Shown: positions 26,798-37,150 of the stretch, piece by piece
Layout of the letters: each line of letters opens with the position of its first letter
Position numbering within the stretch: position 1 is the first letter of the stretch
Assembly (NCBI GenBank): GCA_017640615.1
Contig: JAEPQK010000004.1
Coordinates: 494,280 to 558,279, forward strand
DNA: 64,000 nucleotides
From: Rhizobiaceae bacterium
GTDB taxonomy: Bacteria; Pseudomonadota; Alphaproteobacteria; Rhizobiales; Rhizobiaceae
Direction: 5' to 3'
Notes under the pieces: generated by a model
Told to the model about the DNA's origin: nothing
Seen by the model: only the letters and a program-made list of their open reading frames with translations
The model's database searches: none
Made by a program: the position numbers and the translations under genes

Positions 26798-28003
26798 CTA
26801 GCGGAACTGGACGGTCTTGTATTCGCCGCCTTCCACCACGTATTCGCGGTAGGTACCGGCGGCTTCGCCGGGGCCGATGAGCTCGACATTGGTCGCGCCG
26901 ACATAGTCGACGTCCTGACCGGCCTTGATCAGCTCAAGCGCCTTGCCAAGCTGGCCCGGGAGGATTTTCTCGCCAGGTGCATTGGCAACGTTCAGCACGT
27001 GATCCTTGATGGCCGCGCGGTCGGTAGAGCCCGCAGCCTGCATGGCCAGCGCGATCAGCGCTGCCGCGTCGTAGCTTTCGCGGCGGAACGAACCGTCGGG
27101 ATCGACGCCGCCTGCTTCAGCGGTGGCCACGAATGCGTCGGCGCCTTCGCCTTCCGACCATGGAACCGAGCCGACTGTGCCGTTGAGATCGTCGCCGATC
27201 GCTTCGATCAGGGTTTCGGCGAACATGCCGTCACCCAGCGCGAACTTGTCGAACGCACCGGACTCGACCGACGAACGGATGATGCCCACACCGCCCTGAT
27301 CGGCATAGCCGAACACGACGAGAAGGTCGCCGCCGGCAGCTGCCAGCGCGCCGACTTCAGCCGAATAATCGCCTTTGCCGTCTTCATGCGGAGCGTTGAT
27401 GGAGATCGAACCGCCAGCCGCTTCGAAGGCGCCGGCAAACGAATCCGACAGGCCCTTGCCGTAGTCGTTATTGGTGTAGGTGACCGCGACGTTCTTGATG
27501 TCCTGCGAAATCAGAATGTCGGTCAGCACCTGGCCCTGACGGGCATCCGACGGAGCCGTGCGGAAGAACAGGCCATTGTCTTCGATCGTCGACAGGGCAG
27601 GCGAAGTTGCCGAAGGCGAAATCATCACAACGCCGTTCGGGATCGCAACATTGTTGGCGACCGCGGTGGTCACGCCCGAGCAGTCGGCGCCCATAATGGC
27701 TACGACGCTGTCGGAATTGATCAGTCGCTCCCCGGCCGCCGTCGCAGCCGCACTGTCGATGCAGGTGGAGTCTGCGCGCACGCCAACCAGCGTTTCGCCG
27801 TTGAGGAACATGCCGCTGTCGTTGACTTCCTTGAGCGCGAGTTCGGCGCTGTCGGCCATCGCGGGCGTCAGCGACTCGATCGGGCCGGTATAGCCGAGCA
27901 GGATGCCGACTTTGACTTCCTGAGCCTGTACCGCGGTTGCAGCGGCCAGAAGCGCGGCTGCGCCGGCGCTGCCGATCAGCGCTTTACGAATGGTGGAACG
28001 CAT
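26798..28003 (-). CDS. livK: Branched-chain amino acid type ABC transporter substrate-binding protein
   Basis: A 401-residue periplasmic protein: signal peptide [28 protein letters not shown], then [33 protein letters not shown], the type-I periplasmic-binding (Leu/Ile/Val-binding) fold. [13 protein letters not shown] and [12 protein letters not shown] are the ligand-loop segments. ATG at 28003 follows GGGAGAGAGTAAAT. Promoter-proximal gene of the operon and divergent from fumC. Confidence 0.92.
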   Translation of the reverse strand: MRSTIRKALIGSAGAAALLAAATAVQAQEVKVGILLGYTGPIESLTPAMADSAELALKEVNDSGMFLNGETLVGVRADSTCIDSAAATAAGERLINSDSVVAIMGADCSGVTTAVANNVAIPNGVVMISPSATSPALSTIEDNGLFFRTAPSDARQGQVLTDILISQDIKNVAVTYTNNDYGKGLSDSFAGAFEAAGGSISINAPHEDGKGDYSAEVGALAAAGGDLLVVFGYADQGGVGIIRSSVESGAFDKFALGDGMFAETLIEAIGDDLNGTVGSVPWSEGEGADAFVATAEAGGVDPDGSFRRESYDAAALIALAMQAAGSTDRAAIKDHVLNVANAPGEKILPGQLGKALELIKAGQDVDYVGATNVELIGPGEAAGTYREYVVEGGEYKTVQFR

Positions 28004-28149
28004 ATTTACTCTCTCCCATATGGTATTCTTTTTGTTCGTTAAGCACATGCCGGTTCTGGCATGGCGGCGATGGGCGATACTTGCCCTGTGCCGGGCGCGT
28101 TGTAAAGCGCCGTAAGCTACCCAGGATTGCCGATGAAGGAGACTGGCGC

Positions 28150-29544
<1,395 letters not shown>

Positions 29545-29630
29545 ACGCTGCGTTCAGCATTACTGGCCTATCGCAATTCGCCCGAAACCTTATGTGACTG
29601 CCACTCAACTTAATTGAAACGGTAGTCATC

Positions 29631-30017
29631 ATGTCGAACAACGTCGTACTTCTGATCGCCCGCATTCTGCTATCCGTCATGTTCATCATGTCGGGTCTGC
29701 AGAAGCTCACCGATATTGCGGGCACTGCCGGCTATATCAGCTCCGTCGGCCTGCCGGCTGCAACGCTTGGCGCCTGGGTCGCAGGTATCGGCGAAACGCT
29801 GGCTGGTATCGCGGTGCTGATCGGCTTCCAGACCCGCATTGGCGCTGCCTTCCTGGCGCTCTTCTGCGTATTCACTGCGATCTTTTTCCATGCCGACTTC
29901 GGCAACCAGATGCAAATGATCATGTTCATGAAGAACTTCACCATCGCAGGCGGCCTGCTTGCGCTTTACGCGTCCGGCCCGGGTGCACTTTCCGTCGATG
30001 GACGCCGCGGCGCCTGA
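29631..30017 (+). CDS. DoxX family membrane protein (copy 1)
   Basis: A 128-residue four-helix protein: LLIARILLSVMFIMSGLQKLTDIAGTAGYI, GLPAATLGAWVAGIGETLAGIAVLIGF and KNFTIAGGLLALYASGPGALSVD are DoxX-family landmarks. Relatives are linked to redox or thiol stress; its role here is unknown. It is followed by a strong terminator and, beyond a palindromic repeat, by a second DoxX gene. Confidence 0.88.
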   Translation: MSNNVVLLIARILLSVMFIMSGLQKLTDIAGTAGYISSVGLPAATLGAWVAGIGETLAGIAVLIGFQTRIGAAFLALFCVFTAIFFHADFGNQMQMIMFMKNFTIAGGLLALYASGPGALSVDGRRGA

Positions 30018-30040
30018 CCGGACTTATCCGCACCCCCGCG

Positions 30041-30072
30041 AAAAGCCCGGAGTTCCGCTCCGGGCTTTTTTC
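30041..30072 (+). terminator. Rho-independent terminator after DoxX copy 1
   Basis: AAAAGCCCGGAG / CTCCGGGCTTTT stem with a short TTCCG loop, running into TTTTTTC. Confidence 0.92.
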
Positions 30073-30085
30073 TTTGAGCCTGTGG

Positions 30086-30238
30086 GTCCTTCGAGGCTCG
30101 CCCCTCAGGAATGAGGGAGGCAGGTGCGCTGCTTCTCCCCAAGGCGCATCGGCCCGAATCCAGCCTCCGCAGCCCGCAGGGGTATGGCACAACCGTCCTC
30201 ATCCTGAGGTGCTTCGCAATCGAGAAGCCTCGAAGGAC
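30086..30238. repeat. Long inverted repeat (rhizobial extragenic palindrome type)
   Basis: Left arm 30086-30117 (GTCCTTCGAGGCTCG..CCTCAGGAATGAGG) is mirrored by right arm 30197-30238 (CCTCATCCTGAGG...AGCCTCGAAGGAC). The TCCTTCGAGGCT / CCTCAGGATGAGG pair resembles dispersed extragenic palindromes I know from rhizobial genomes. The 80-base centre shows no gene. Confidence 0.65.
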
Positions 30239-30293
30239 GCACATCGTTTTTGCCGCTATAGTCGCGCCAAGGCCAATCATGCCGGAGGAGGCG

Positions 30294-30701
30294 ATGGTGC
30301 GCGCAACGATGCTGCTTCTGGCGCGGCTCATGCTGGCTGCAATGTTTGCCCAAAGTGGCTATGTCGCACTCTCGGATCCTTTGGGAACGGCGGCCTACTT
30401 CGCGGGCCTTGGCCTGCCATTCGCCGATCTGTTGCCTTGGGCGGTTGGCCTGTTCGAACTCGCCGCGGCACTCTCCATAGCGGCCGGTTTGGCGGCACGG
30501 CCAGCTGCGGCGGTGCTGGCCGTATTCGCCGTCGCCGCCAGCTTTCTGGGCCATTACGGGCAGGGCGATACGGCCCAACTCGCATTCTTCCACCAGCAAA
30601 TGCTGCTCAAAGACATCGCGGTCGCTGGCGGCCTCATCCTGCTTGCAGTTAATGGGCCGGGAACACTTTCGATAGATGCCCGGCTTTTCCCTCCCCCTTG
30701 A
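30294..30701 (+). CDS. DoxX family membrane protein (copy 2)
   Basis: About 135 residues with four hydrophobic segments: LLLARLMLAAMFAQSGYVALSDPLGTAAYF and KDIAVAGGLILLAVNGPGTLSID align with copy 1. ATG at 30294 follows GGAGGAGGCG, an ideal ribosome binding site, so the longer upstream frame (through the palindromic repeat) is rejected. The last codons, LFPPP-stop, lie inside a dispersed repeat (30684-30716), so the natural C-terminus has been replaced or extended by the repeat. Confidence 0.85.
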   Translation: MVRATMLLLARLMLAAMFAQSGYVALSDPLGTAAYFAGLGLPFADLLPWAVGLFELAAALSIAAGLAARPAAAVLAVFAVAASFLGHYGQGDTAQLAFFHQQMLLKDIAVAGGLILLAVNGPGTLSIDARLFPPP

Positions 30702-30716
30702 GGGCAGGGTGGACAA
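30684..30716 (-). repeat. Dispersed repeat, copy B, overlapping the DoxX stop
   Basis: CTTTTCCCTCCCCCTTGAGGGCAGGGTGGACAAT here is, apart from about three changes, the reverse complement of the right arm of the repeat at 32673-32702. The TGA of the DoxX gene is part of it. Confidence 0.7.
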
Positions 30717-30769
30717 TTGCAAGGGACATGCAATGGGGTTGGTAGAGTGGGCGCGAAGCGCTCAAGCCA

Positions 30770-31462
30770 TCAATGACTCAGCGCCGCTGCTAGCTCCGCG
30801 ATAGTCTTCGCGTCGTCCGCGCCGCGTTCTTTCCGGGAGGCGGCGAGGCAGGCTTCGGAGCGCAGTATCACACCGTCTTCCAGTACTTTGAGATGATTGG
30901 CGCGCAGTGTGGACCCGGTGGTGGTGATGTCGACGATCACATCGGCGGAGCCGGCTGCCGGCGCGCCTTCCGTGGCACCCAGGCTTTCCGCAATGCGGTA
31001 AACCTGAATGCCGTGCTTCTGCGAAAAGAACTGCTGGGTAAGGCGCCAGTATTTCGTGGCGATCCTGAGACGCCGCCCGTGCCGGTGCCGGAAGTCGGCG
31101 GCGACATCGTCGAGGTCCGCCATCGTGTCGACGTCGAGCCACATATCGGGGACGGCCACCACAACATCGGCGCGCCCGAAGCCGAGCCGGGCTGCAATCT
31201 CGACGCGCATGTCGAACTCGCCGATGGTCTCTCGCAACAGGTCCTCGCCGGTGACGCCGAGATCAATATTGCCTTGTCCGAGCTCGCTGGCGATCTCGGA
31301 TGCCGACAGGAAGACAAGCTCTATGTCTGGCCGGTTGACCAGCGTCGCGCGGTAGCGGCGGTCATCTTCCGGCAGCTCGACCGACAGGCCTGCCTCCGAC
31401 ATGTGCTTGAGCGCCTGTTCTTTCAGCCGGCCCTTGGAAGGAAGCGCTAGCGTTATGCTCAT
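30770..31462 (-). CDS. hisG: ATP phosphoribosyltransferase, short form
   Basis: A 230-residue HisG catalytic subunit (first step of histidine biosynthesis; PRPP + ATP). [39 protein letters not shown] and [21 protein letters not shown] are signatures. The C-terminal regulatory domain of long HisG is absent, as expected when HisZ is present. Start overlaps the hisZ stop by 4 bases (ATGA). Confidence 0.96.
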   Translation of the reverse strand: MSITLALPSKGRLKEQALKHMSEAGLSVELPEDDRRYRATLVNRPDIELVFLSASEIASELGQGNIDLGVTGEDLLRETIGEFDMRVEIAARLGFGRADVVVAVPDMWLDVDTMADLDDVAADFRHRHGRRLRIATKYWRLTQQFFSQKHGIQVYRIAESLGATEGAPAAGSADVIVDITTTGSTLRANHLKVLEDGVILRSEACLAASRKERGADDAKTIAELAAALSH

Positions 31463-32565
31463 GACCTGGCCTCCGCGATGCGGTCGATCCAGGCCGAGAA
31501 GCCGACGCAGGGGATCGGCGTCTTGGCGCCGAGCAGGGTCAGCAGCCGGTCATAGCGGCCACCGCCGGCCAGAGGGCGCGTGTCGCCCGGCAGGCCGATC
31601 TCGAAGACCAGCCCGGTGTAATAGTCCAGCGGGCGGCCGAATGCGGCGTCATATTCAAACTTGCCCTCGAGCCTGTGCGCTGCGATCGCCTCCGCGCGCG
31701 CGCCGAACCTTGCCAGCGCCCCGCCGAGCGCAAGCTTCGCCGCACCGGCAAATGCCTCAAGCGCGGCATGTGCCTCGGCAAGCGGAACGCGGATGTCCAG
31801 AAACGCCTTGAGCGCGGCCAGCGCTTCGTCGGAAAGGCGCACGCTGCGCAGCTCCGACTTTTCGATCAGTCGTTTGGCGATTTCCTGCGGGGTACGGCCT
31901 GCGCCCAGCGAGTGGCCGGCGGCTTCCATTCGCTCTGCGATGTGGGCCGCAAGTGGCTCAGGCTCGCCGGCCAGCAAAAGTGATGCAGCGGGTTCATCGA
32001 GCGCGCCCGCGCGGGATGGATTGGCGAGGTCGGCGAGCGCGGCTTCAAGCGCGCCCGCAGAGCCGAACGCGCGTGCCAGCCGCTTTTGCCAGCCGCGCGG
32101 CAGGCCAAGTGCGGCAAGCACTGCTTCGAACACCGACTGATCGCCTATCGTGACCGCCAGCGCCTTGCCCGGCAGCAACTTCGCGATCAGCGCATGCGCA
32201 TCAGCCACTGAGCGTGCGTCGGCTGCGGCAATGTCGGTCTCGCCAAGGTCCTCGATGCCGGCCTGAAAGAACTCGGCTCCGCCCTCGCGCCGCTGGCGGA
32301 AAACCTCACCGAGATAGCCGTAGCGCCGTGGCGTGGCCGCGCGCCGCGCAATGTGGTCGAGGCAGACGGGAATTGTGAACTCCGGCCGCAGACAGAGTGC
32401 CGCGCCGGTTTCGCTTTCTGTGAGGAATATTCGGCGGCGCAAATCCTCGCCCGCCATGTCGAGAAACGGGTCCGCCGGCTGCAGGATCGCGACGTCGGTC
32501 GCCGGCGCGCCGCAGGCGTCCAGCTGGGCGATGATGTCACCGGCGAAGTCGGGCAGCGCGGTCAT
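31459..32565 (-). CDS. hisZ: ATP phosphoribosyltransferase regulatory subunit HisZ
   Basis: A 368-residue paralogue of histidyl-tRNA synthetase lacking the anticodon-binding domain; it forms the octameric allosteric enzyme with short His[45 protein letters not shown] and [21 protein letters not shown] are present. Start at ATG 32565 ([11 protein letters not shown]); GGGGGAGAAAAGCGC before it comes from the dispersed repeat, which therefore supplies the ribosome binding site. Confidence 0.94.
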   Translation of the reverse strand: MTALPDFAGDIIAQLDACGAPATDVAILQPADPFLDMAGEDLRRRIFLTESETGAALCLRPEFTIPVCLDHIARRAATPRRYGYLGEVFRQRREGGAEFFQAGIEDLGETDIAAADARSVADAHALIAKLLPGKALAVTIGDQSVFEAVLAALGLPRGWQKRLARAFGSAGALEAALADLANPSRAGALDEPAASLLLAGEPEPLAAHIAERMEAAGHSLGAGRTPQEIAKRLIEKSELRSVRLSDEALAALKAFLDIRVPLAEAHAALEAFAGAAKLALGGALARFGARAEAIAAHRLEGKFEYDAAFGRPLDYYTGLVFEIGLPGDTRPLAGGGRYDRLLTLLGAKTPIPCVGFSAWIDRIAEARS

Positions 32566-32570
32566 GCGCT

Positions 32571-32702
32571 TTTCTCCCCCCTTGCGGGGGAGATGTCCGG
32601 CAGGACAGAGGGGGGTGTTGCGGCCGAGCTCGGCTTGAACCGACCCCACCCGTCCAATCGCCATTGGCGATTGTCCACCCTCCCCTCAAGGGGGAGGGAA
32701 AG
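32571..32702. repeat. Dispersed repeat, copy A, between hisS and hisZ
   Basis: A composite palindrome: TTCTCCCCCCTTGCGGGGGAG at one end, an inner CAATCGCCA-T-TGGCGATTG palindrome (32655-32673) and GTCCACCCTCCCCTCAAGGGGGAGGGAAAG at the other end. Shortened relatives occur at 30684-30716 and 34390-34415. It resembles dispersed intergenic repeats of Mesorhizobium-type genomes and fills nearly all of the hisS-hisZ spacer. Confidence 0.75.
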
Positions 32703-32713
32703 CGCAACGCTCG

Positions 32714-34294
32714 TCATGTTTTGTCCGCTGCTTGCCCGGCAAGCACGCCCTGTACCGCCGCGACCAACTCGTCCTCCTTCACCGAAAACTGCGCCGGCCG
32801 GCTTTCGCGCCATTCGGTGTTGTCGGTGATTTCCTGCGCCGCCTTGGCGCCGGCGATCAGGTCCTTGATCTGAACCTCGCCCTTTTCGCGCTCGTCGCCG
32901 CCCTGAATGATCACGCAGGGCGCGCCGCGCCGGTCGGCATATTTCATCTGCGCCTTCATGCCCGACCCGCCGAGATACATCTCGGCGCGGATGTTCGCCT
33001 CGCGCAGCGCGGTCACCATCTTCTGATAGCGGCCGAGGCTCTCAGTGTCGCGGTCCATGACAAGCACGACCACCGGCGCGATAACGTCAGACGTGTCGAG
33101 TTTGCCAAGGTTTTTGAGCGCTGTGGTAAGGCGCGAAACGCCGATGGAAAAGCCCGTCGCGGGCACCGGCTCGCCGCGGAAGCGCGAGACGAGGCCGTCA
33201 TAGCGCCCGCCGCCGGCCACGGAGCCGAAGCGGACAATCTCGCCCTTCTCGTTAGGCACCTCGAACAGAAGCTCCGCCTCGTAGACCGGGCCCGTGTAAT
33301 ATTCGAGACCGCGGACGACCGCCGGAGTAATGTCAATTCGGTCTGCATATCTGGCTGTGTTGCAGATTTGGGCTATTGTTCGAAGCTCTCCGATCCCCTC
33401 GGCCAGCTCTGGTGCAGAACCAAGTTCTCTCTCCCAAATATCCAGTATCGCTTCGTAGTGGGGTACTAAGTAGCCATTGGGGCCAGACATCCAACTGGCG
33501 CCGTTGTAGCCTTCATCAATTGCAACTCTGAACGTCTGCGGGTTCCCAACGGCAAGCGTCAAAAACTTCGAGACGAGTTCGATTTGTGCTGGTCTCAACC
33601 CAGCACCCTTCGTGAAATCCCCACTCTCGTCCTTGCGGCCTTCGCCTAACAGAAGCTTCACACCCTCCGGCCCAAACTTGTCCAGCTTGTCGATAGCGCG
33701 CAGCACGGTTAGCCGGCGGCCGGCATTTTCCTCGCCGCCGAGGCCAATCGCCTCCAGCACGCCGTCCAGCACCTTGCGGTTGTTGACGCGGATCACATAA
33801 TCGCCGCGCGCGATGCCGACGGCTTCCAGCGTGTCGGCCATCATCATCGCCATCTCGGCGTCGGCGGCGACGCCCGGCGTGCCGACGATGTCGGCGTCGA
33901 ACTGCATGAACTGGCGGAAGCGGCCCGGCCCCGGCTTCTCGTTGCGGAACACCCAGCCCGACCGATAGCTGCGATAGGGCTTGGGCAGCGTCTCGAAATT
34001 TTCCGCCACGTAGCGCGCCAGCGGTGCCGTCAGGTCGTAGCGCAGCGAGAGCCACTGCTCGTCATCGTCCTGAAAGGAAAACACACCCTCATTCGGCCGG
34101 TCCTGATCGGGCAGGAATTTCCCCAGCGCGTCGGTGTATTCGACGAAGGGCTGCTCTACCGGCTCGAAGCCGTAGAGTTCGAACTTCTCGCGGATCGCAC
34201 GCATCATGGCGTCGACCGCGCGAATATCGTCGGCGGTGCGGTCGACAAAGCCGCGCGGCAGCCGCGCTTTCATTTTTTCCGCCTTGTCAGCCAT
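32714..34294 (-). CDS. hisS: Histidyl-tRNA synthetase
   Basis: A 526-residue class II synthetase charging tRNA-His. Motif 2 ([24 protein letters not shown]) and the histidine-binding [14 protein letters not shown] and motif 3 [13 protein letters not shown] are intact, followed by the anticodon-binding domain. Start placed at ATG 34294 ([16 protein letters not shown]). Residues about 205-320 form a tract with lower GC and a sequence I do not expect in rhizobial HisS, making the protein some 20-25 residues long for the family (see finding). Confidence 0.93.
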   Translation of the reverse strand: MADKAEKMKARLPRGFVDRTADDIRAVDAMMRAIREKFELYGFEPVEQPFVEYTDALGKFLPDQDRPNEGVFSFQDDDEQWLSLRYDLTAPLARYVAENFETLPKPYRSYRSGWVFRNEKPGPGRFRQFMQFDADIVGTPGVAADAEMAMMMADTLEAVGIARGDYVIRVNNRKVLDGVLEAIGLGGEENAGRRLTVLRAIDKLDKFGPEGVKLLLGEGRKDESGDFTKGAGLRPAQIELVSKFLTLAVGNPQTFRVAIDEGYNGASWMSGPNGYLVPHYEAILDIWERELGSAPELAEGIGELRTIAQICNTARYADRIDITPAVVRGLEYYTGPVYEAELLFEVPNEKGEIVRFGSVAGGGRYDGLVSRFRGEPVPATGFSIGVSRLTTALKNLGKLDTSDVIAPVVVLVMDRDTESLGRYQKMVTALREANIRAEMYLGGSGMKAQMKYADRRGAPCVIIQGGDEREKGEVQIKDLIAGAKAAQEITDNTEWRESRPAQFSVKEDELVAAVQGVLAGQAADKT

Positions 34295-34389
34295 CGCGTC
34301 GAAGTCCGTAGGATTGTGAGAGAAATTGTCGATCGACAAATGTCGCGGCTCTCGTAAACGACGATGCGGGAACGGGCAAGGGCGCGTCG

Positions 34390-34415
34390 TCCCTCCTTAG
34401 GGGGAAGGGAAAGCG
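34390..34415. repeat. Dispersed repeat, copy C, overlapping a gene end
   Basis: CCCTCCTTAGGGGGAAGGGAAAGCGC resembles the right arm of copy A (CCCTCCCCTCAAGGGGGAGGGAAAGCGC). It contains the stop codon (TAA on minus strand) and final codons of the neighbouring hypothetical gene. Confidence 0.55.
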
Positions 34416-34948
34416 CTCGCCAAATAGTCCTTCCAGAAGGCGCGCCAGCGCGCAGCCTCTGTGTCGCTGGCGAGCTTCCTGTGAGTGGCGGCGACCAGAA
34501 CTTTGGCACCCGACTTCTGCTCCAGCGCAAAGGCGACGCCCGTGCCATCGGCAAGGTCGCAGCGCCAGTAGCTCCGCTTCGGAGTCACGCTGGTCCGGGG
34601 TTCGCCAGCAAGCGCAACGCCGTCAAAGGCGGAAACGCTGCAGAATTGTTGGCGCAGCTTCTCGAAATGCTCGGCGACGTCGCCCTCGATAGTGCGGGTT
34701 GCCGCTACTTCAAAACTGCCGTCGCTGCGCTGGCCAGGCTTGCGCCTGCCGATATGCTGCTCGTATGCGACCGTGATCGTCTGCGCCCACCAGCTGTTGG
34801 CATCGCCGGTCTCTTCAACGCGCCGCGCGATCTCTGGATGCGGCATGTCGCGTGCGCCGATCGCTTCCAGAAACGATTGCCACTCATTCCAGCTGCGACC
34901 GGTTCCGCTGCCGATGGCGTCGGTGTCGGTGGGTTTGGTCGATGCCAT
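34397..34948 (-). CDS. Conserved hypothetical protein, possibly SRPBCC-related
   Basis: A 183-residue soluble protein. The N-terminal part (GRSWNEWQSFLEAIGA..MPHPEIARRV, SWWAQTITVAYEQHIGRR) is a Trp-rich helical segment seen in hypothetical proteins; the C-terminal half ending RWRAFWKDYLASA has the look of an AHSA1/SRPBCC closing helix. That assignment is tentative. The last residues FPSP and the stop are encoded by the dispersed repeat copy C. Confidence 0.6.
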   Translation of the reverse strand: MASTKPTDTDAIGSGTGRSWNEWQSFLEAIGARDMPHPEIARRVEETGDANSWWAQTITVAYEQHIGRRKPGQRSDGSFEVAATRTIEGDVAEHFEKLRQQFCSVSAFDGVALAGEPRTSVTPKRSYWRCDLADGTGVAFALEQKSGAKVLVAATHRKLASDTEAARWRAFWKDYLASAFPSP

Positions 34949-35007
34949 GCTCCAGCCTCCGTCTATGTGGGGACGGTAAGTGGAGCGTGGTCGTTGTCAA
35001 CACACCG

Positions 35008-36987
35008 TCAGCTCACGATCCTCAGGTTGGAAAGCTCGTTTCCGATTTCCCTGAACGTGTCGGCGAGGCTTCCGCCGGTCGCATTCCAGTATAGCTTGGC
35101 AGGAAGGTCGGGATTGTTCGGATCCTTGCGGAAGCGGGAATCCGAAGCGCAGGCTTTCAGCGCCTCGATAGCCTGGTTTTCGCCGGAGTCGCCGGTCGAA
35201 AGGTCGAGCGACACAGTCATCACGATCACGCCGGCGGCTTTGGCGCCCGCGCAAACCGAGGTGAGCTGCTGGTTGAGTGCGGCAGTGTAGTTGCTGTTCG
35301 AATAGTCGTAGAGGCCGAGACCGCTGGTGCCCATCATCAGGCGCGAGGTGCTGCCGCCGTCGTAGCCGACGCCGGCATAGCCATAGGCTGAGTATGTCGA
35401 CTTGTTGGACGCGGAATCGGAATAGCCCAGGGAGCCTGGTGTGTAATAGGTGTTCACGCCGTCGGTGAGCACGATAACGATCTTGTCGTTGCCCTTCTCG
35501 CTGTCGTCGCGGCCCTCGGTGAATGGCGCACCGCTTGACACCACCCGCCACCCCCATGCCAGCCCTTCGGGCACGTTGGTCGCGCCGCTAGGCTGCATGG
35601 CGTCGATCGCATCCTTCACAGCGGTAATTCCGGTTTCCGTGGACACATCGGTCAGCGGCGTGATCGGGTTGGTTGTGCAGCTGTAGTTCGGCCCTGTGCC
35701 GTAGGAGCTCGTTGCGCCGTAGGGGCGAACCTCGAAATACTTGGCCATATTGGCCTGGCGTGTCGCCGCGGAGGCAGCCTCGGTCCCGTCGTTCCACCAG
35801 TTGTTTGGCGCGGAGTAGTTGTCTGGCGACGAATCTTCCTCGGTCGCCCAGCGATCGCCGGCTTCGTCGGGCGCAAACATCGGCACAAACAAGGTGGCCG
35901 CATCGCCGTACACGGACCCTAGTTCTGAAAGTCCTGCATCAGGCACTGTGTCGGTGACGTTGTAGGGGTAGGGTCGAGATTCCACACAACCCTGCCAGCT
36001 TGCGAAGCTGCCGATTGTTTCGTCCCAGTAGCCGGTCTCTTTCCAGTAGCCGGAGCGGCAGGTGCCGTTCCCGCGATAGCGCGTACATATCCACTCCGAG
36101 CCGGTGGCCACCCATTCGCGCGAATCGACCTGCTGCATATCCTTGAAAAGAGAAAAGCGGCTGAGAATGGTGTCGGCGTCCGCGCCCCAGCCTTCGCCAC
36201 GCTTGTACCAGACACCTCCGGCTTTTTGCGCATAGCGGGTGGGGTCGGTCAGCGTCGACCAGTCGAAATTTTCATGGTGCACCGGCGAGATGCCGGCGGT
36301 GTCGATCCATGCTTCGCCGCTCATTTCCGGGCCGACATTGACCGAAGCTGCGAAGGGTACCAGTCCGAACTGCACCGGCTTCTCGACCTGTTTGATCTGA
36401 GCAGCCTGAAGCGCGAGTGTGTCGATCAGCTGCTTTGCCGCAACCTTCAAGAGATTGATGCGCTTTTCGCCGGAACCGGAGCCGGTGAAATCCATCGAAC
36501 CGGAATTGTCGAGAACGAGCGCAACTTCGAGTGTGTTTTTCAGTCTGATTTCGGTCTCCGCGCCCGACCTGATGGACGTCGCGGATTCGCGGTTCATGAG
36601 ATTCTGGAAGACAGGGAAGAAGTAAGGCTTGTAGTCGAGCGTGGCCGACAGCTTCAGTGTGCCGCCGCCGGCCTCGTTGCTTGGCAGATCGACCGACAGA
36701 ACGGTGTCGCCCGGATCGACCGGCCCGAGGTTGGCTTCGAAAAAGTCTTTAGCGTAGGCGAGCACCGCTTCTTCGCTCGCTCCGGTGACGATGTGGCGCG
36801 CGGTTGCAATGCCTGCCGCGTCGAGCGCGTTGAGCACCGCCTGACGCTCACGGTTGAGCCCCGCATAATCGACCGCCATCGCCATGCCGCCCATCAGCGG
36901 CACCAGCGCCGTCACAACAGCGATAGCGTAATTGCCGGCTTTATCCCGACAGAAATCGAGCAAAAGCATTCGACCAAGCCCCAGCAT
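35008..36987 (-). CDS. TadG-like von Willebrand factor A protein (paralogue 1)
   Basis: A 659-residue envelope protein. Residues about 1-60 (FCRDKAGNYAIAVVTALVPLMGGMAMAVDYAGLNRERQ) are a TadG-type anchored N-terminus. A vWA domain begins near residue 155 with an intact MIDAS, LVLDNSGSMD, and later NVPEGLAWGWRVVS and KIVIVLTDGVNTYYT. Between them is a long Trp/Tyr- and Cys-containing insert (WICTRYRGNGTCRSGYWKE, FASWQGCVESR). TadG proteins act in Flp pilus assembly or as adhesins; no tad cluster is nearby. Tandem paralogue of 37151-39046. Confidence 0.85.
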   Translation of the reverse strand: MLGLGRMLLLDFCRDKAGNYAIAVVTALVPLMGGMAMAVDYAGLNRERQAVLNALDAAGIATARHIVTGASEEAVLAYAKDFFEANLGPVDPGDTVLSVDLPSNEAGGGTLKLSATLDYKPYFFPVFQNLMNRESATSIRSGAETEIRLKNTLEVALVLDNSGSMDFTGSGSGEKRINLLKVAAKQLIDTLALQAAQIKQVEKPVQFGLVPFAASVNVGPEMSGEAWIDTAGISPVHHENFDWSTLTDPTRYAQKAGGVWYKRGEGWGADADTILSRFSLFKDMQQVDSREWVATGSEWICTRYRGNGTCRSGYWKETGYWDETIGSFASWQGCVESRPYPYNVTDTVPDAGLSELGSVYGDAATLFVPMFAPDEAGDRWATEEDSSPDNYSAPNNWWNDGTEAASAATRQANMAKYFEVRPYGATSSYGTGPNYSCTTNPITPLTDVSTETGITAVKDAIDAMQPSGATNVPEGLAWGWRVVSSGAPFTEGRDDSEKGNDKIVIVLTDGVNTYYTPGSLGYSDSASNKSTYSAYGYAGVGYDGGSTSRLMMGTSGLGLYDYSNSNYTAALNQQLTSVCAGAKAAGVIVMTVSLDLSTGDSGENQAIEALKACASDSRFRKDPNNPDLPAKLYWNATGGSLADTFREIGNELSNLRIVS

Positions 36988-37094
36988 AACAGCGGGCTAT
37001 TTGACCGATATCGCGCTAACCCTGGGTTTAGATTCGTGCAGAAAATGTAAACACGCTGTTAGGCGGTCATTCACCATTCGGCGGCGGGTGGCCC

Positions 37095-37127
37095 AAGAAA
37101 AAAGCCCCGCCAGCGAGGGCGGGGCTT
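37095..37127 (-). terminator. Rho-independent terminator between the two vWA genes
   Basis: On the minus strand AAAGCCCCGCC / GGCGGGGCTTT forms an 11-bp stem around a CTCGCT-type loop, followed by TTTTTCTTGG. It ends transcription of paralogue 2, so paralogue 1 probably has its own promoter in 36988-37094. Confidence 0.85.
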
Positions 37128-37150
37128 TGGAAGCATCGCTGCGACAGCCG

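Noticed and set aside
26774-28042. 422-residue plus-strand ORF antisense to livK
   Set aside because: Exact shadow of the livK coding region with low-complexity composition and no ribosome binding site.
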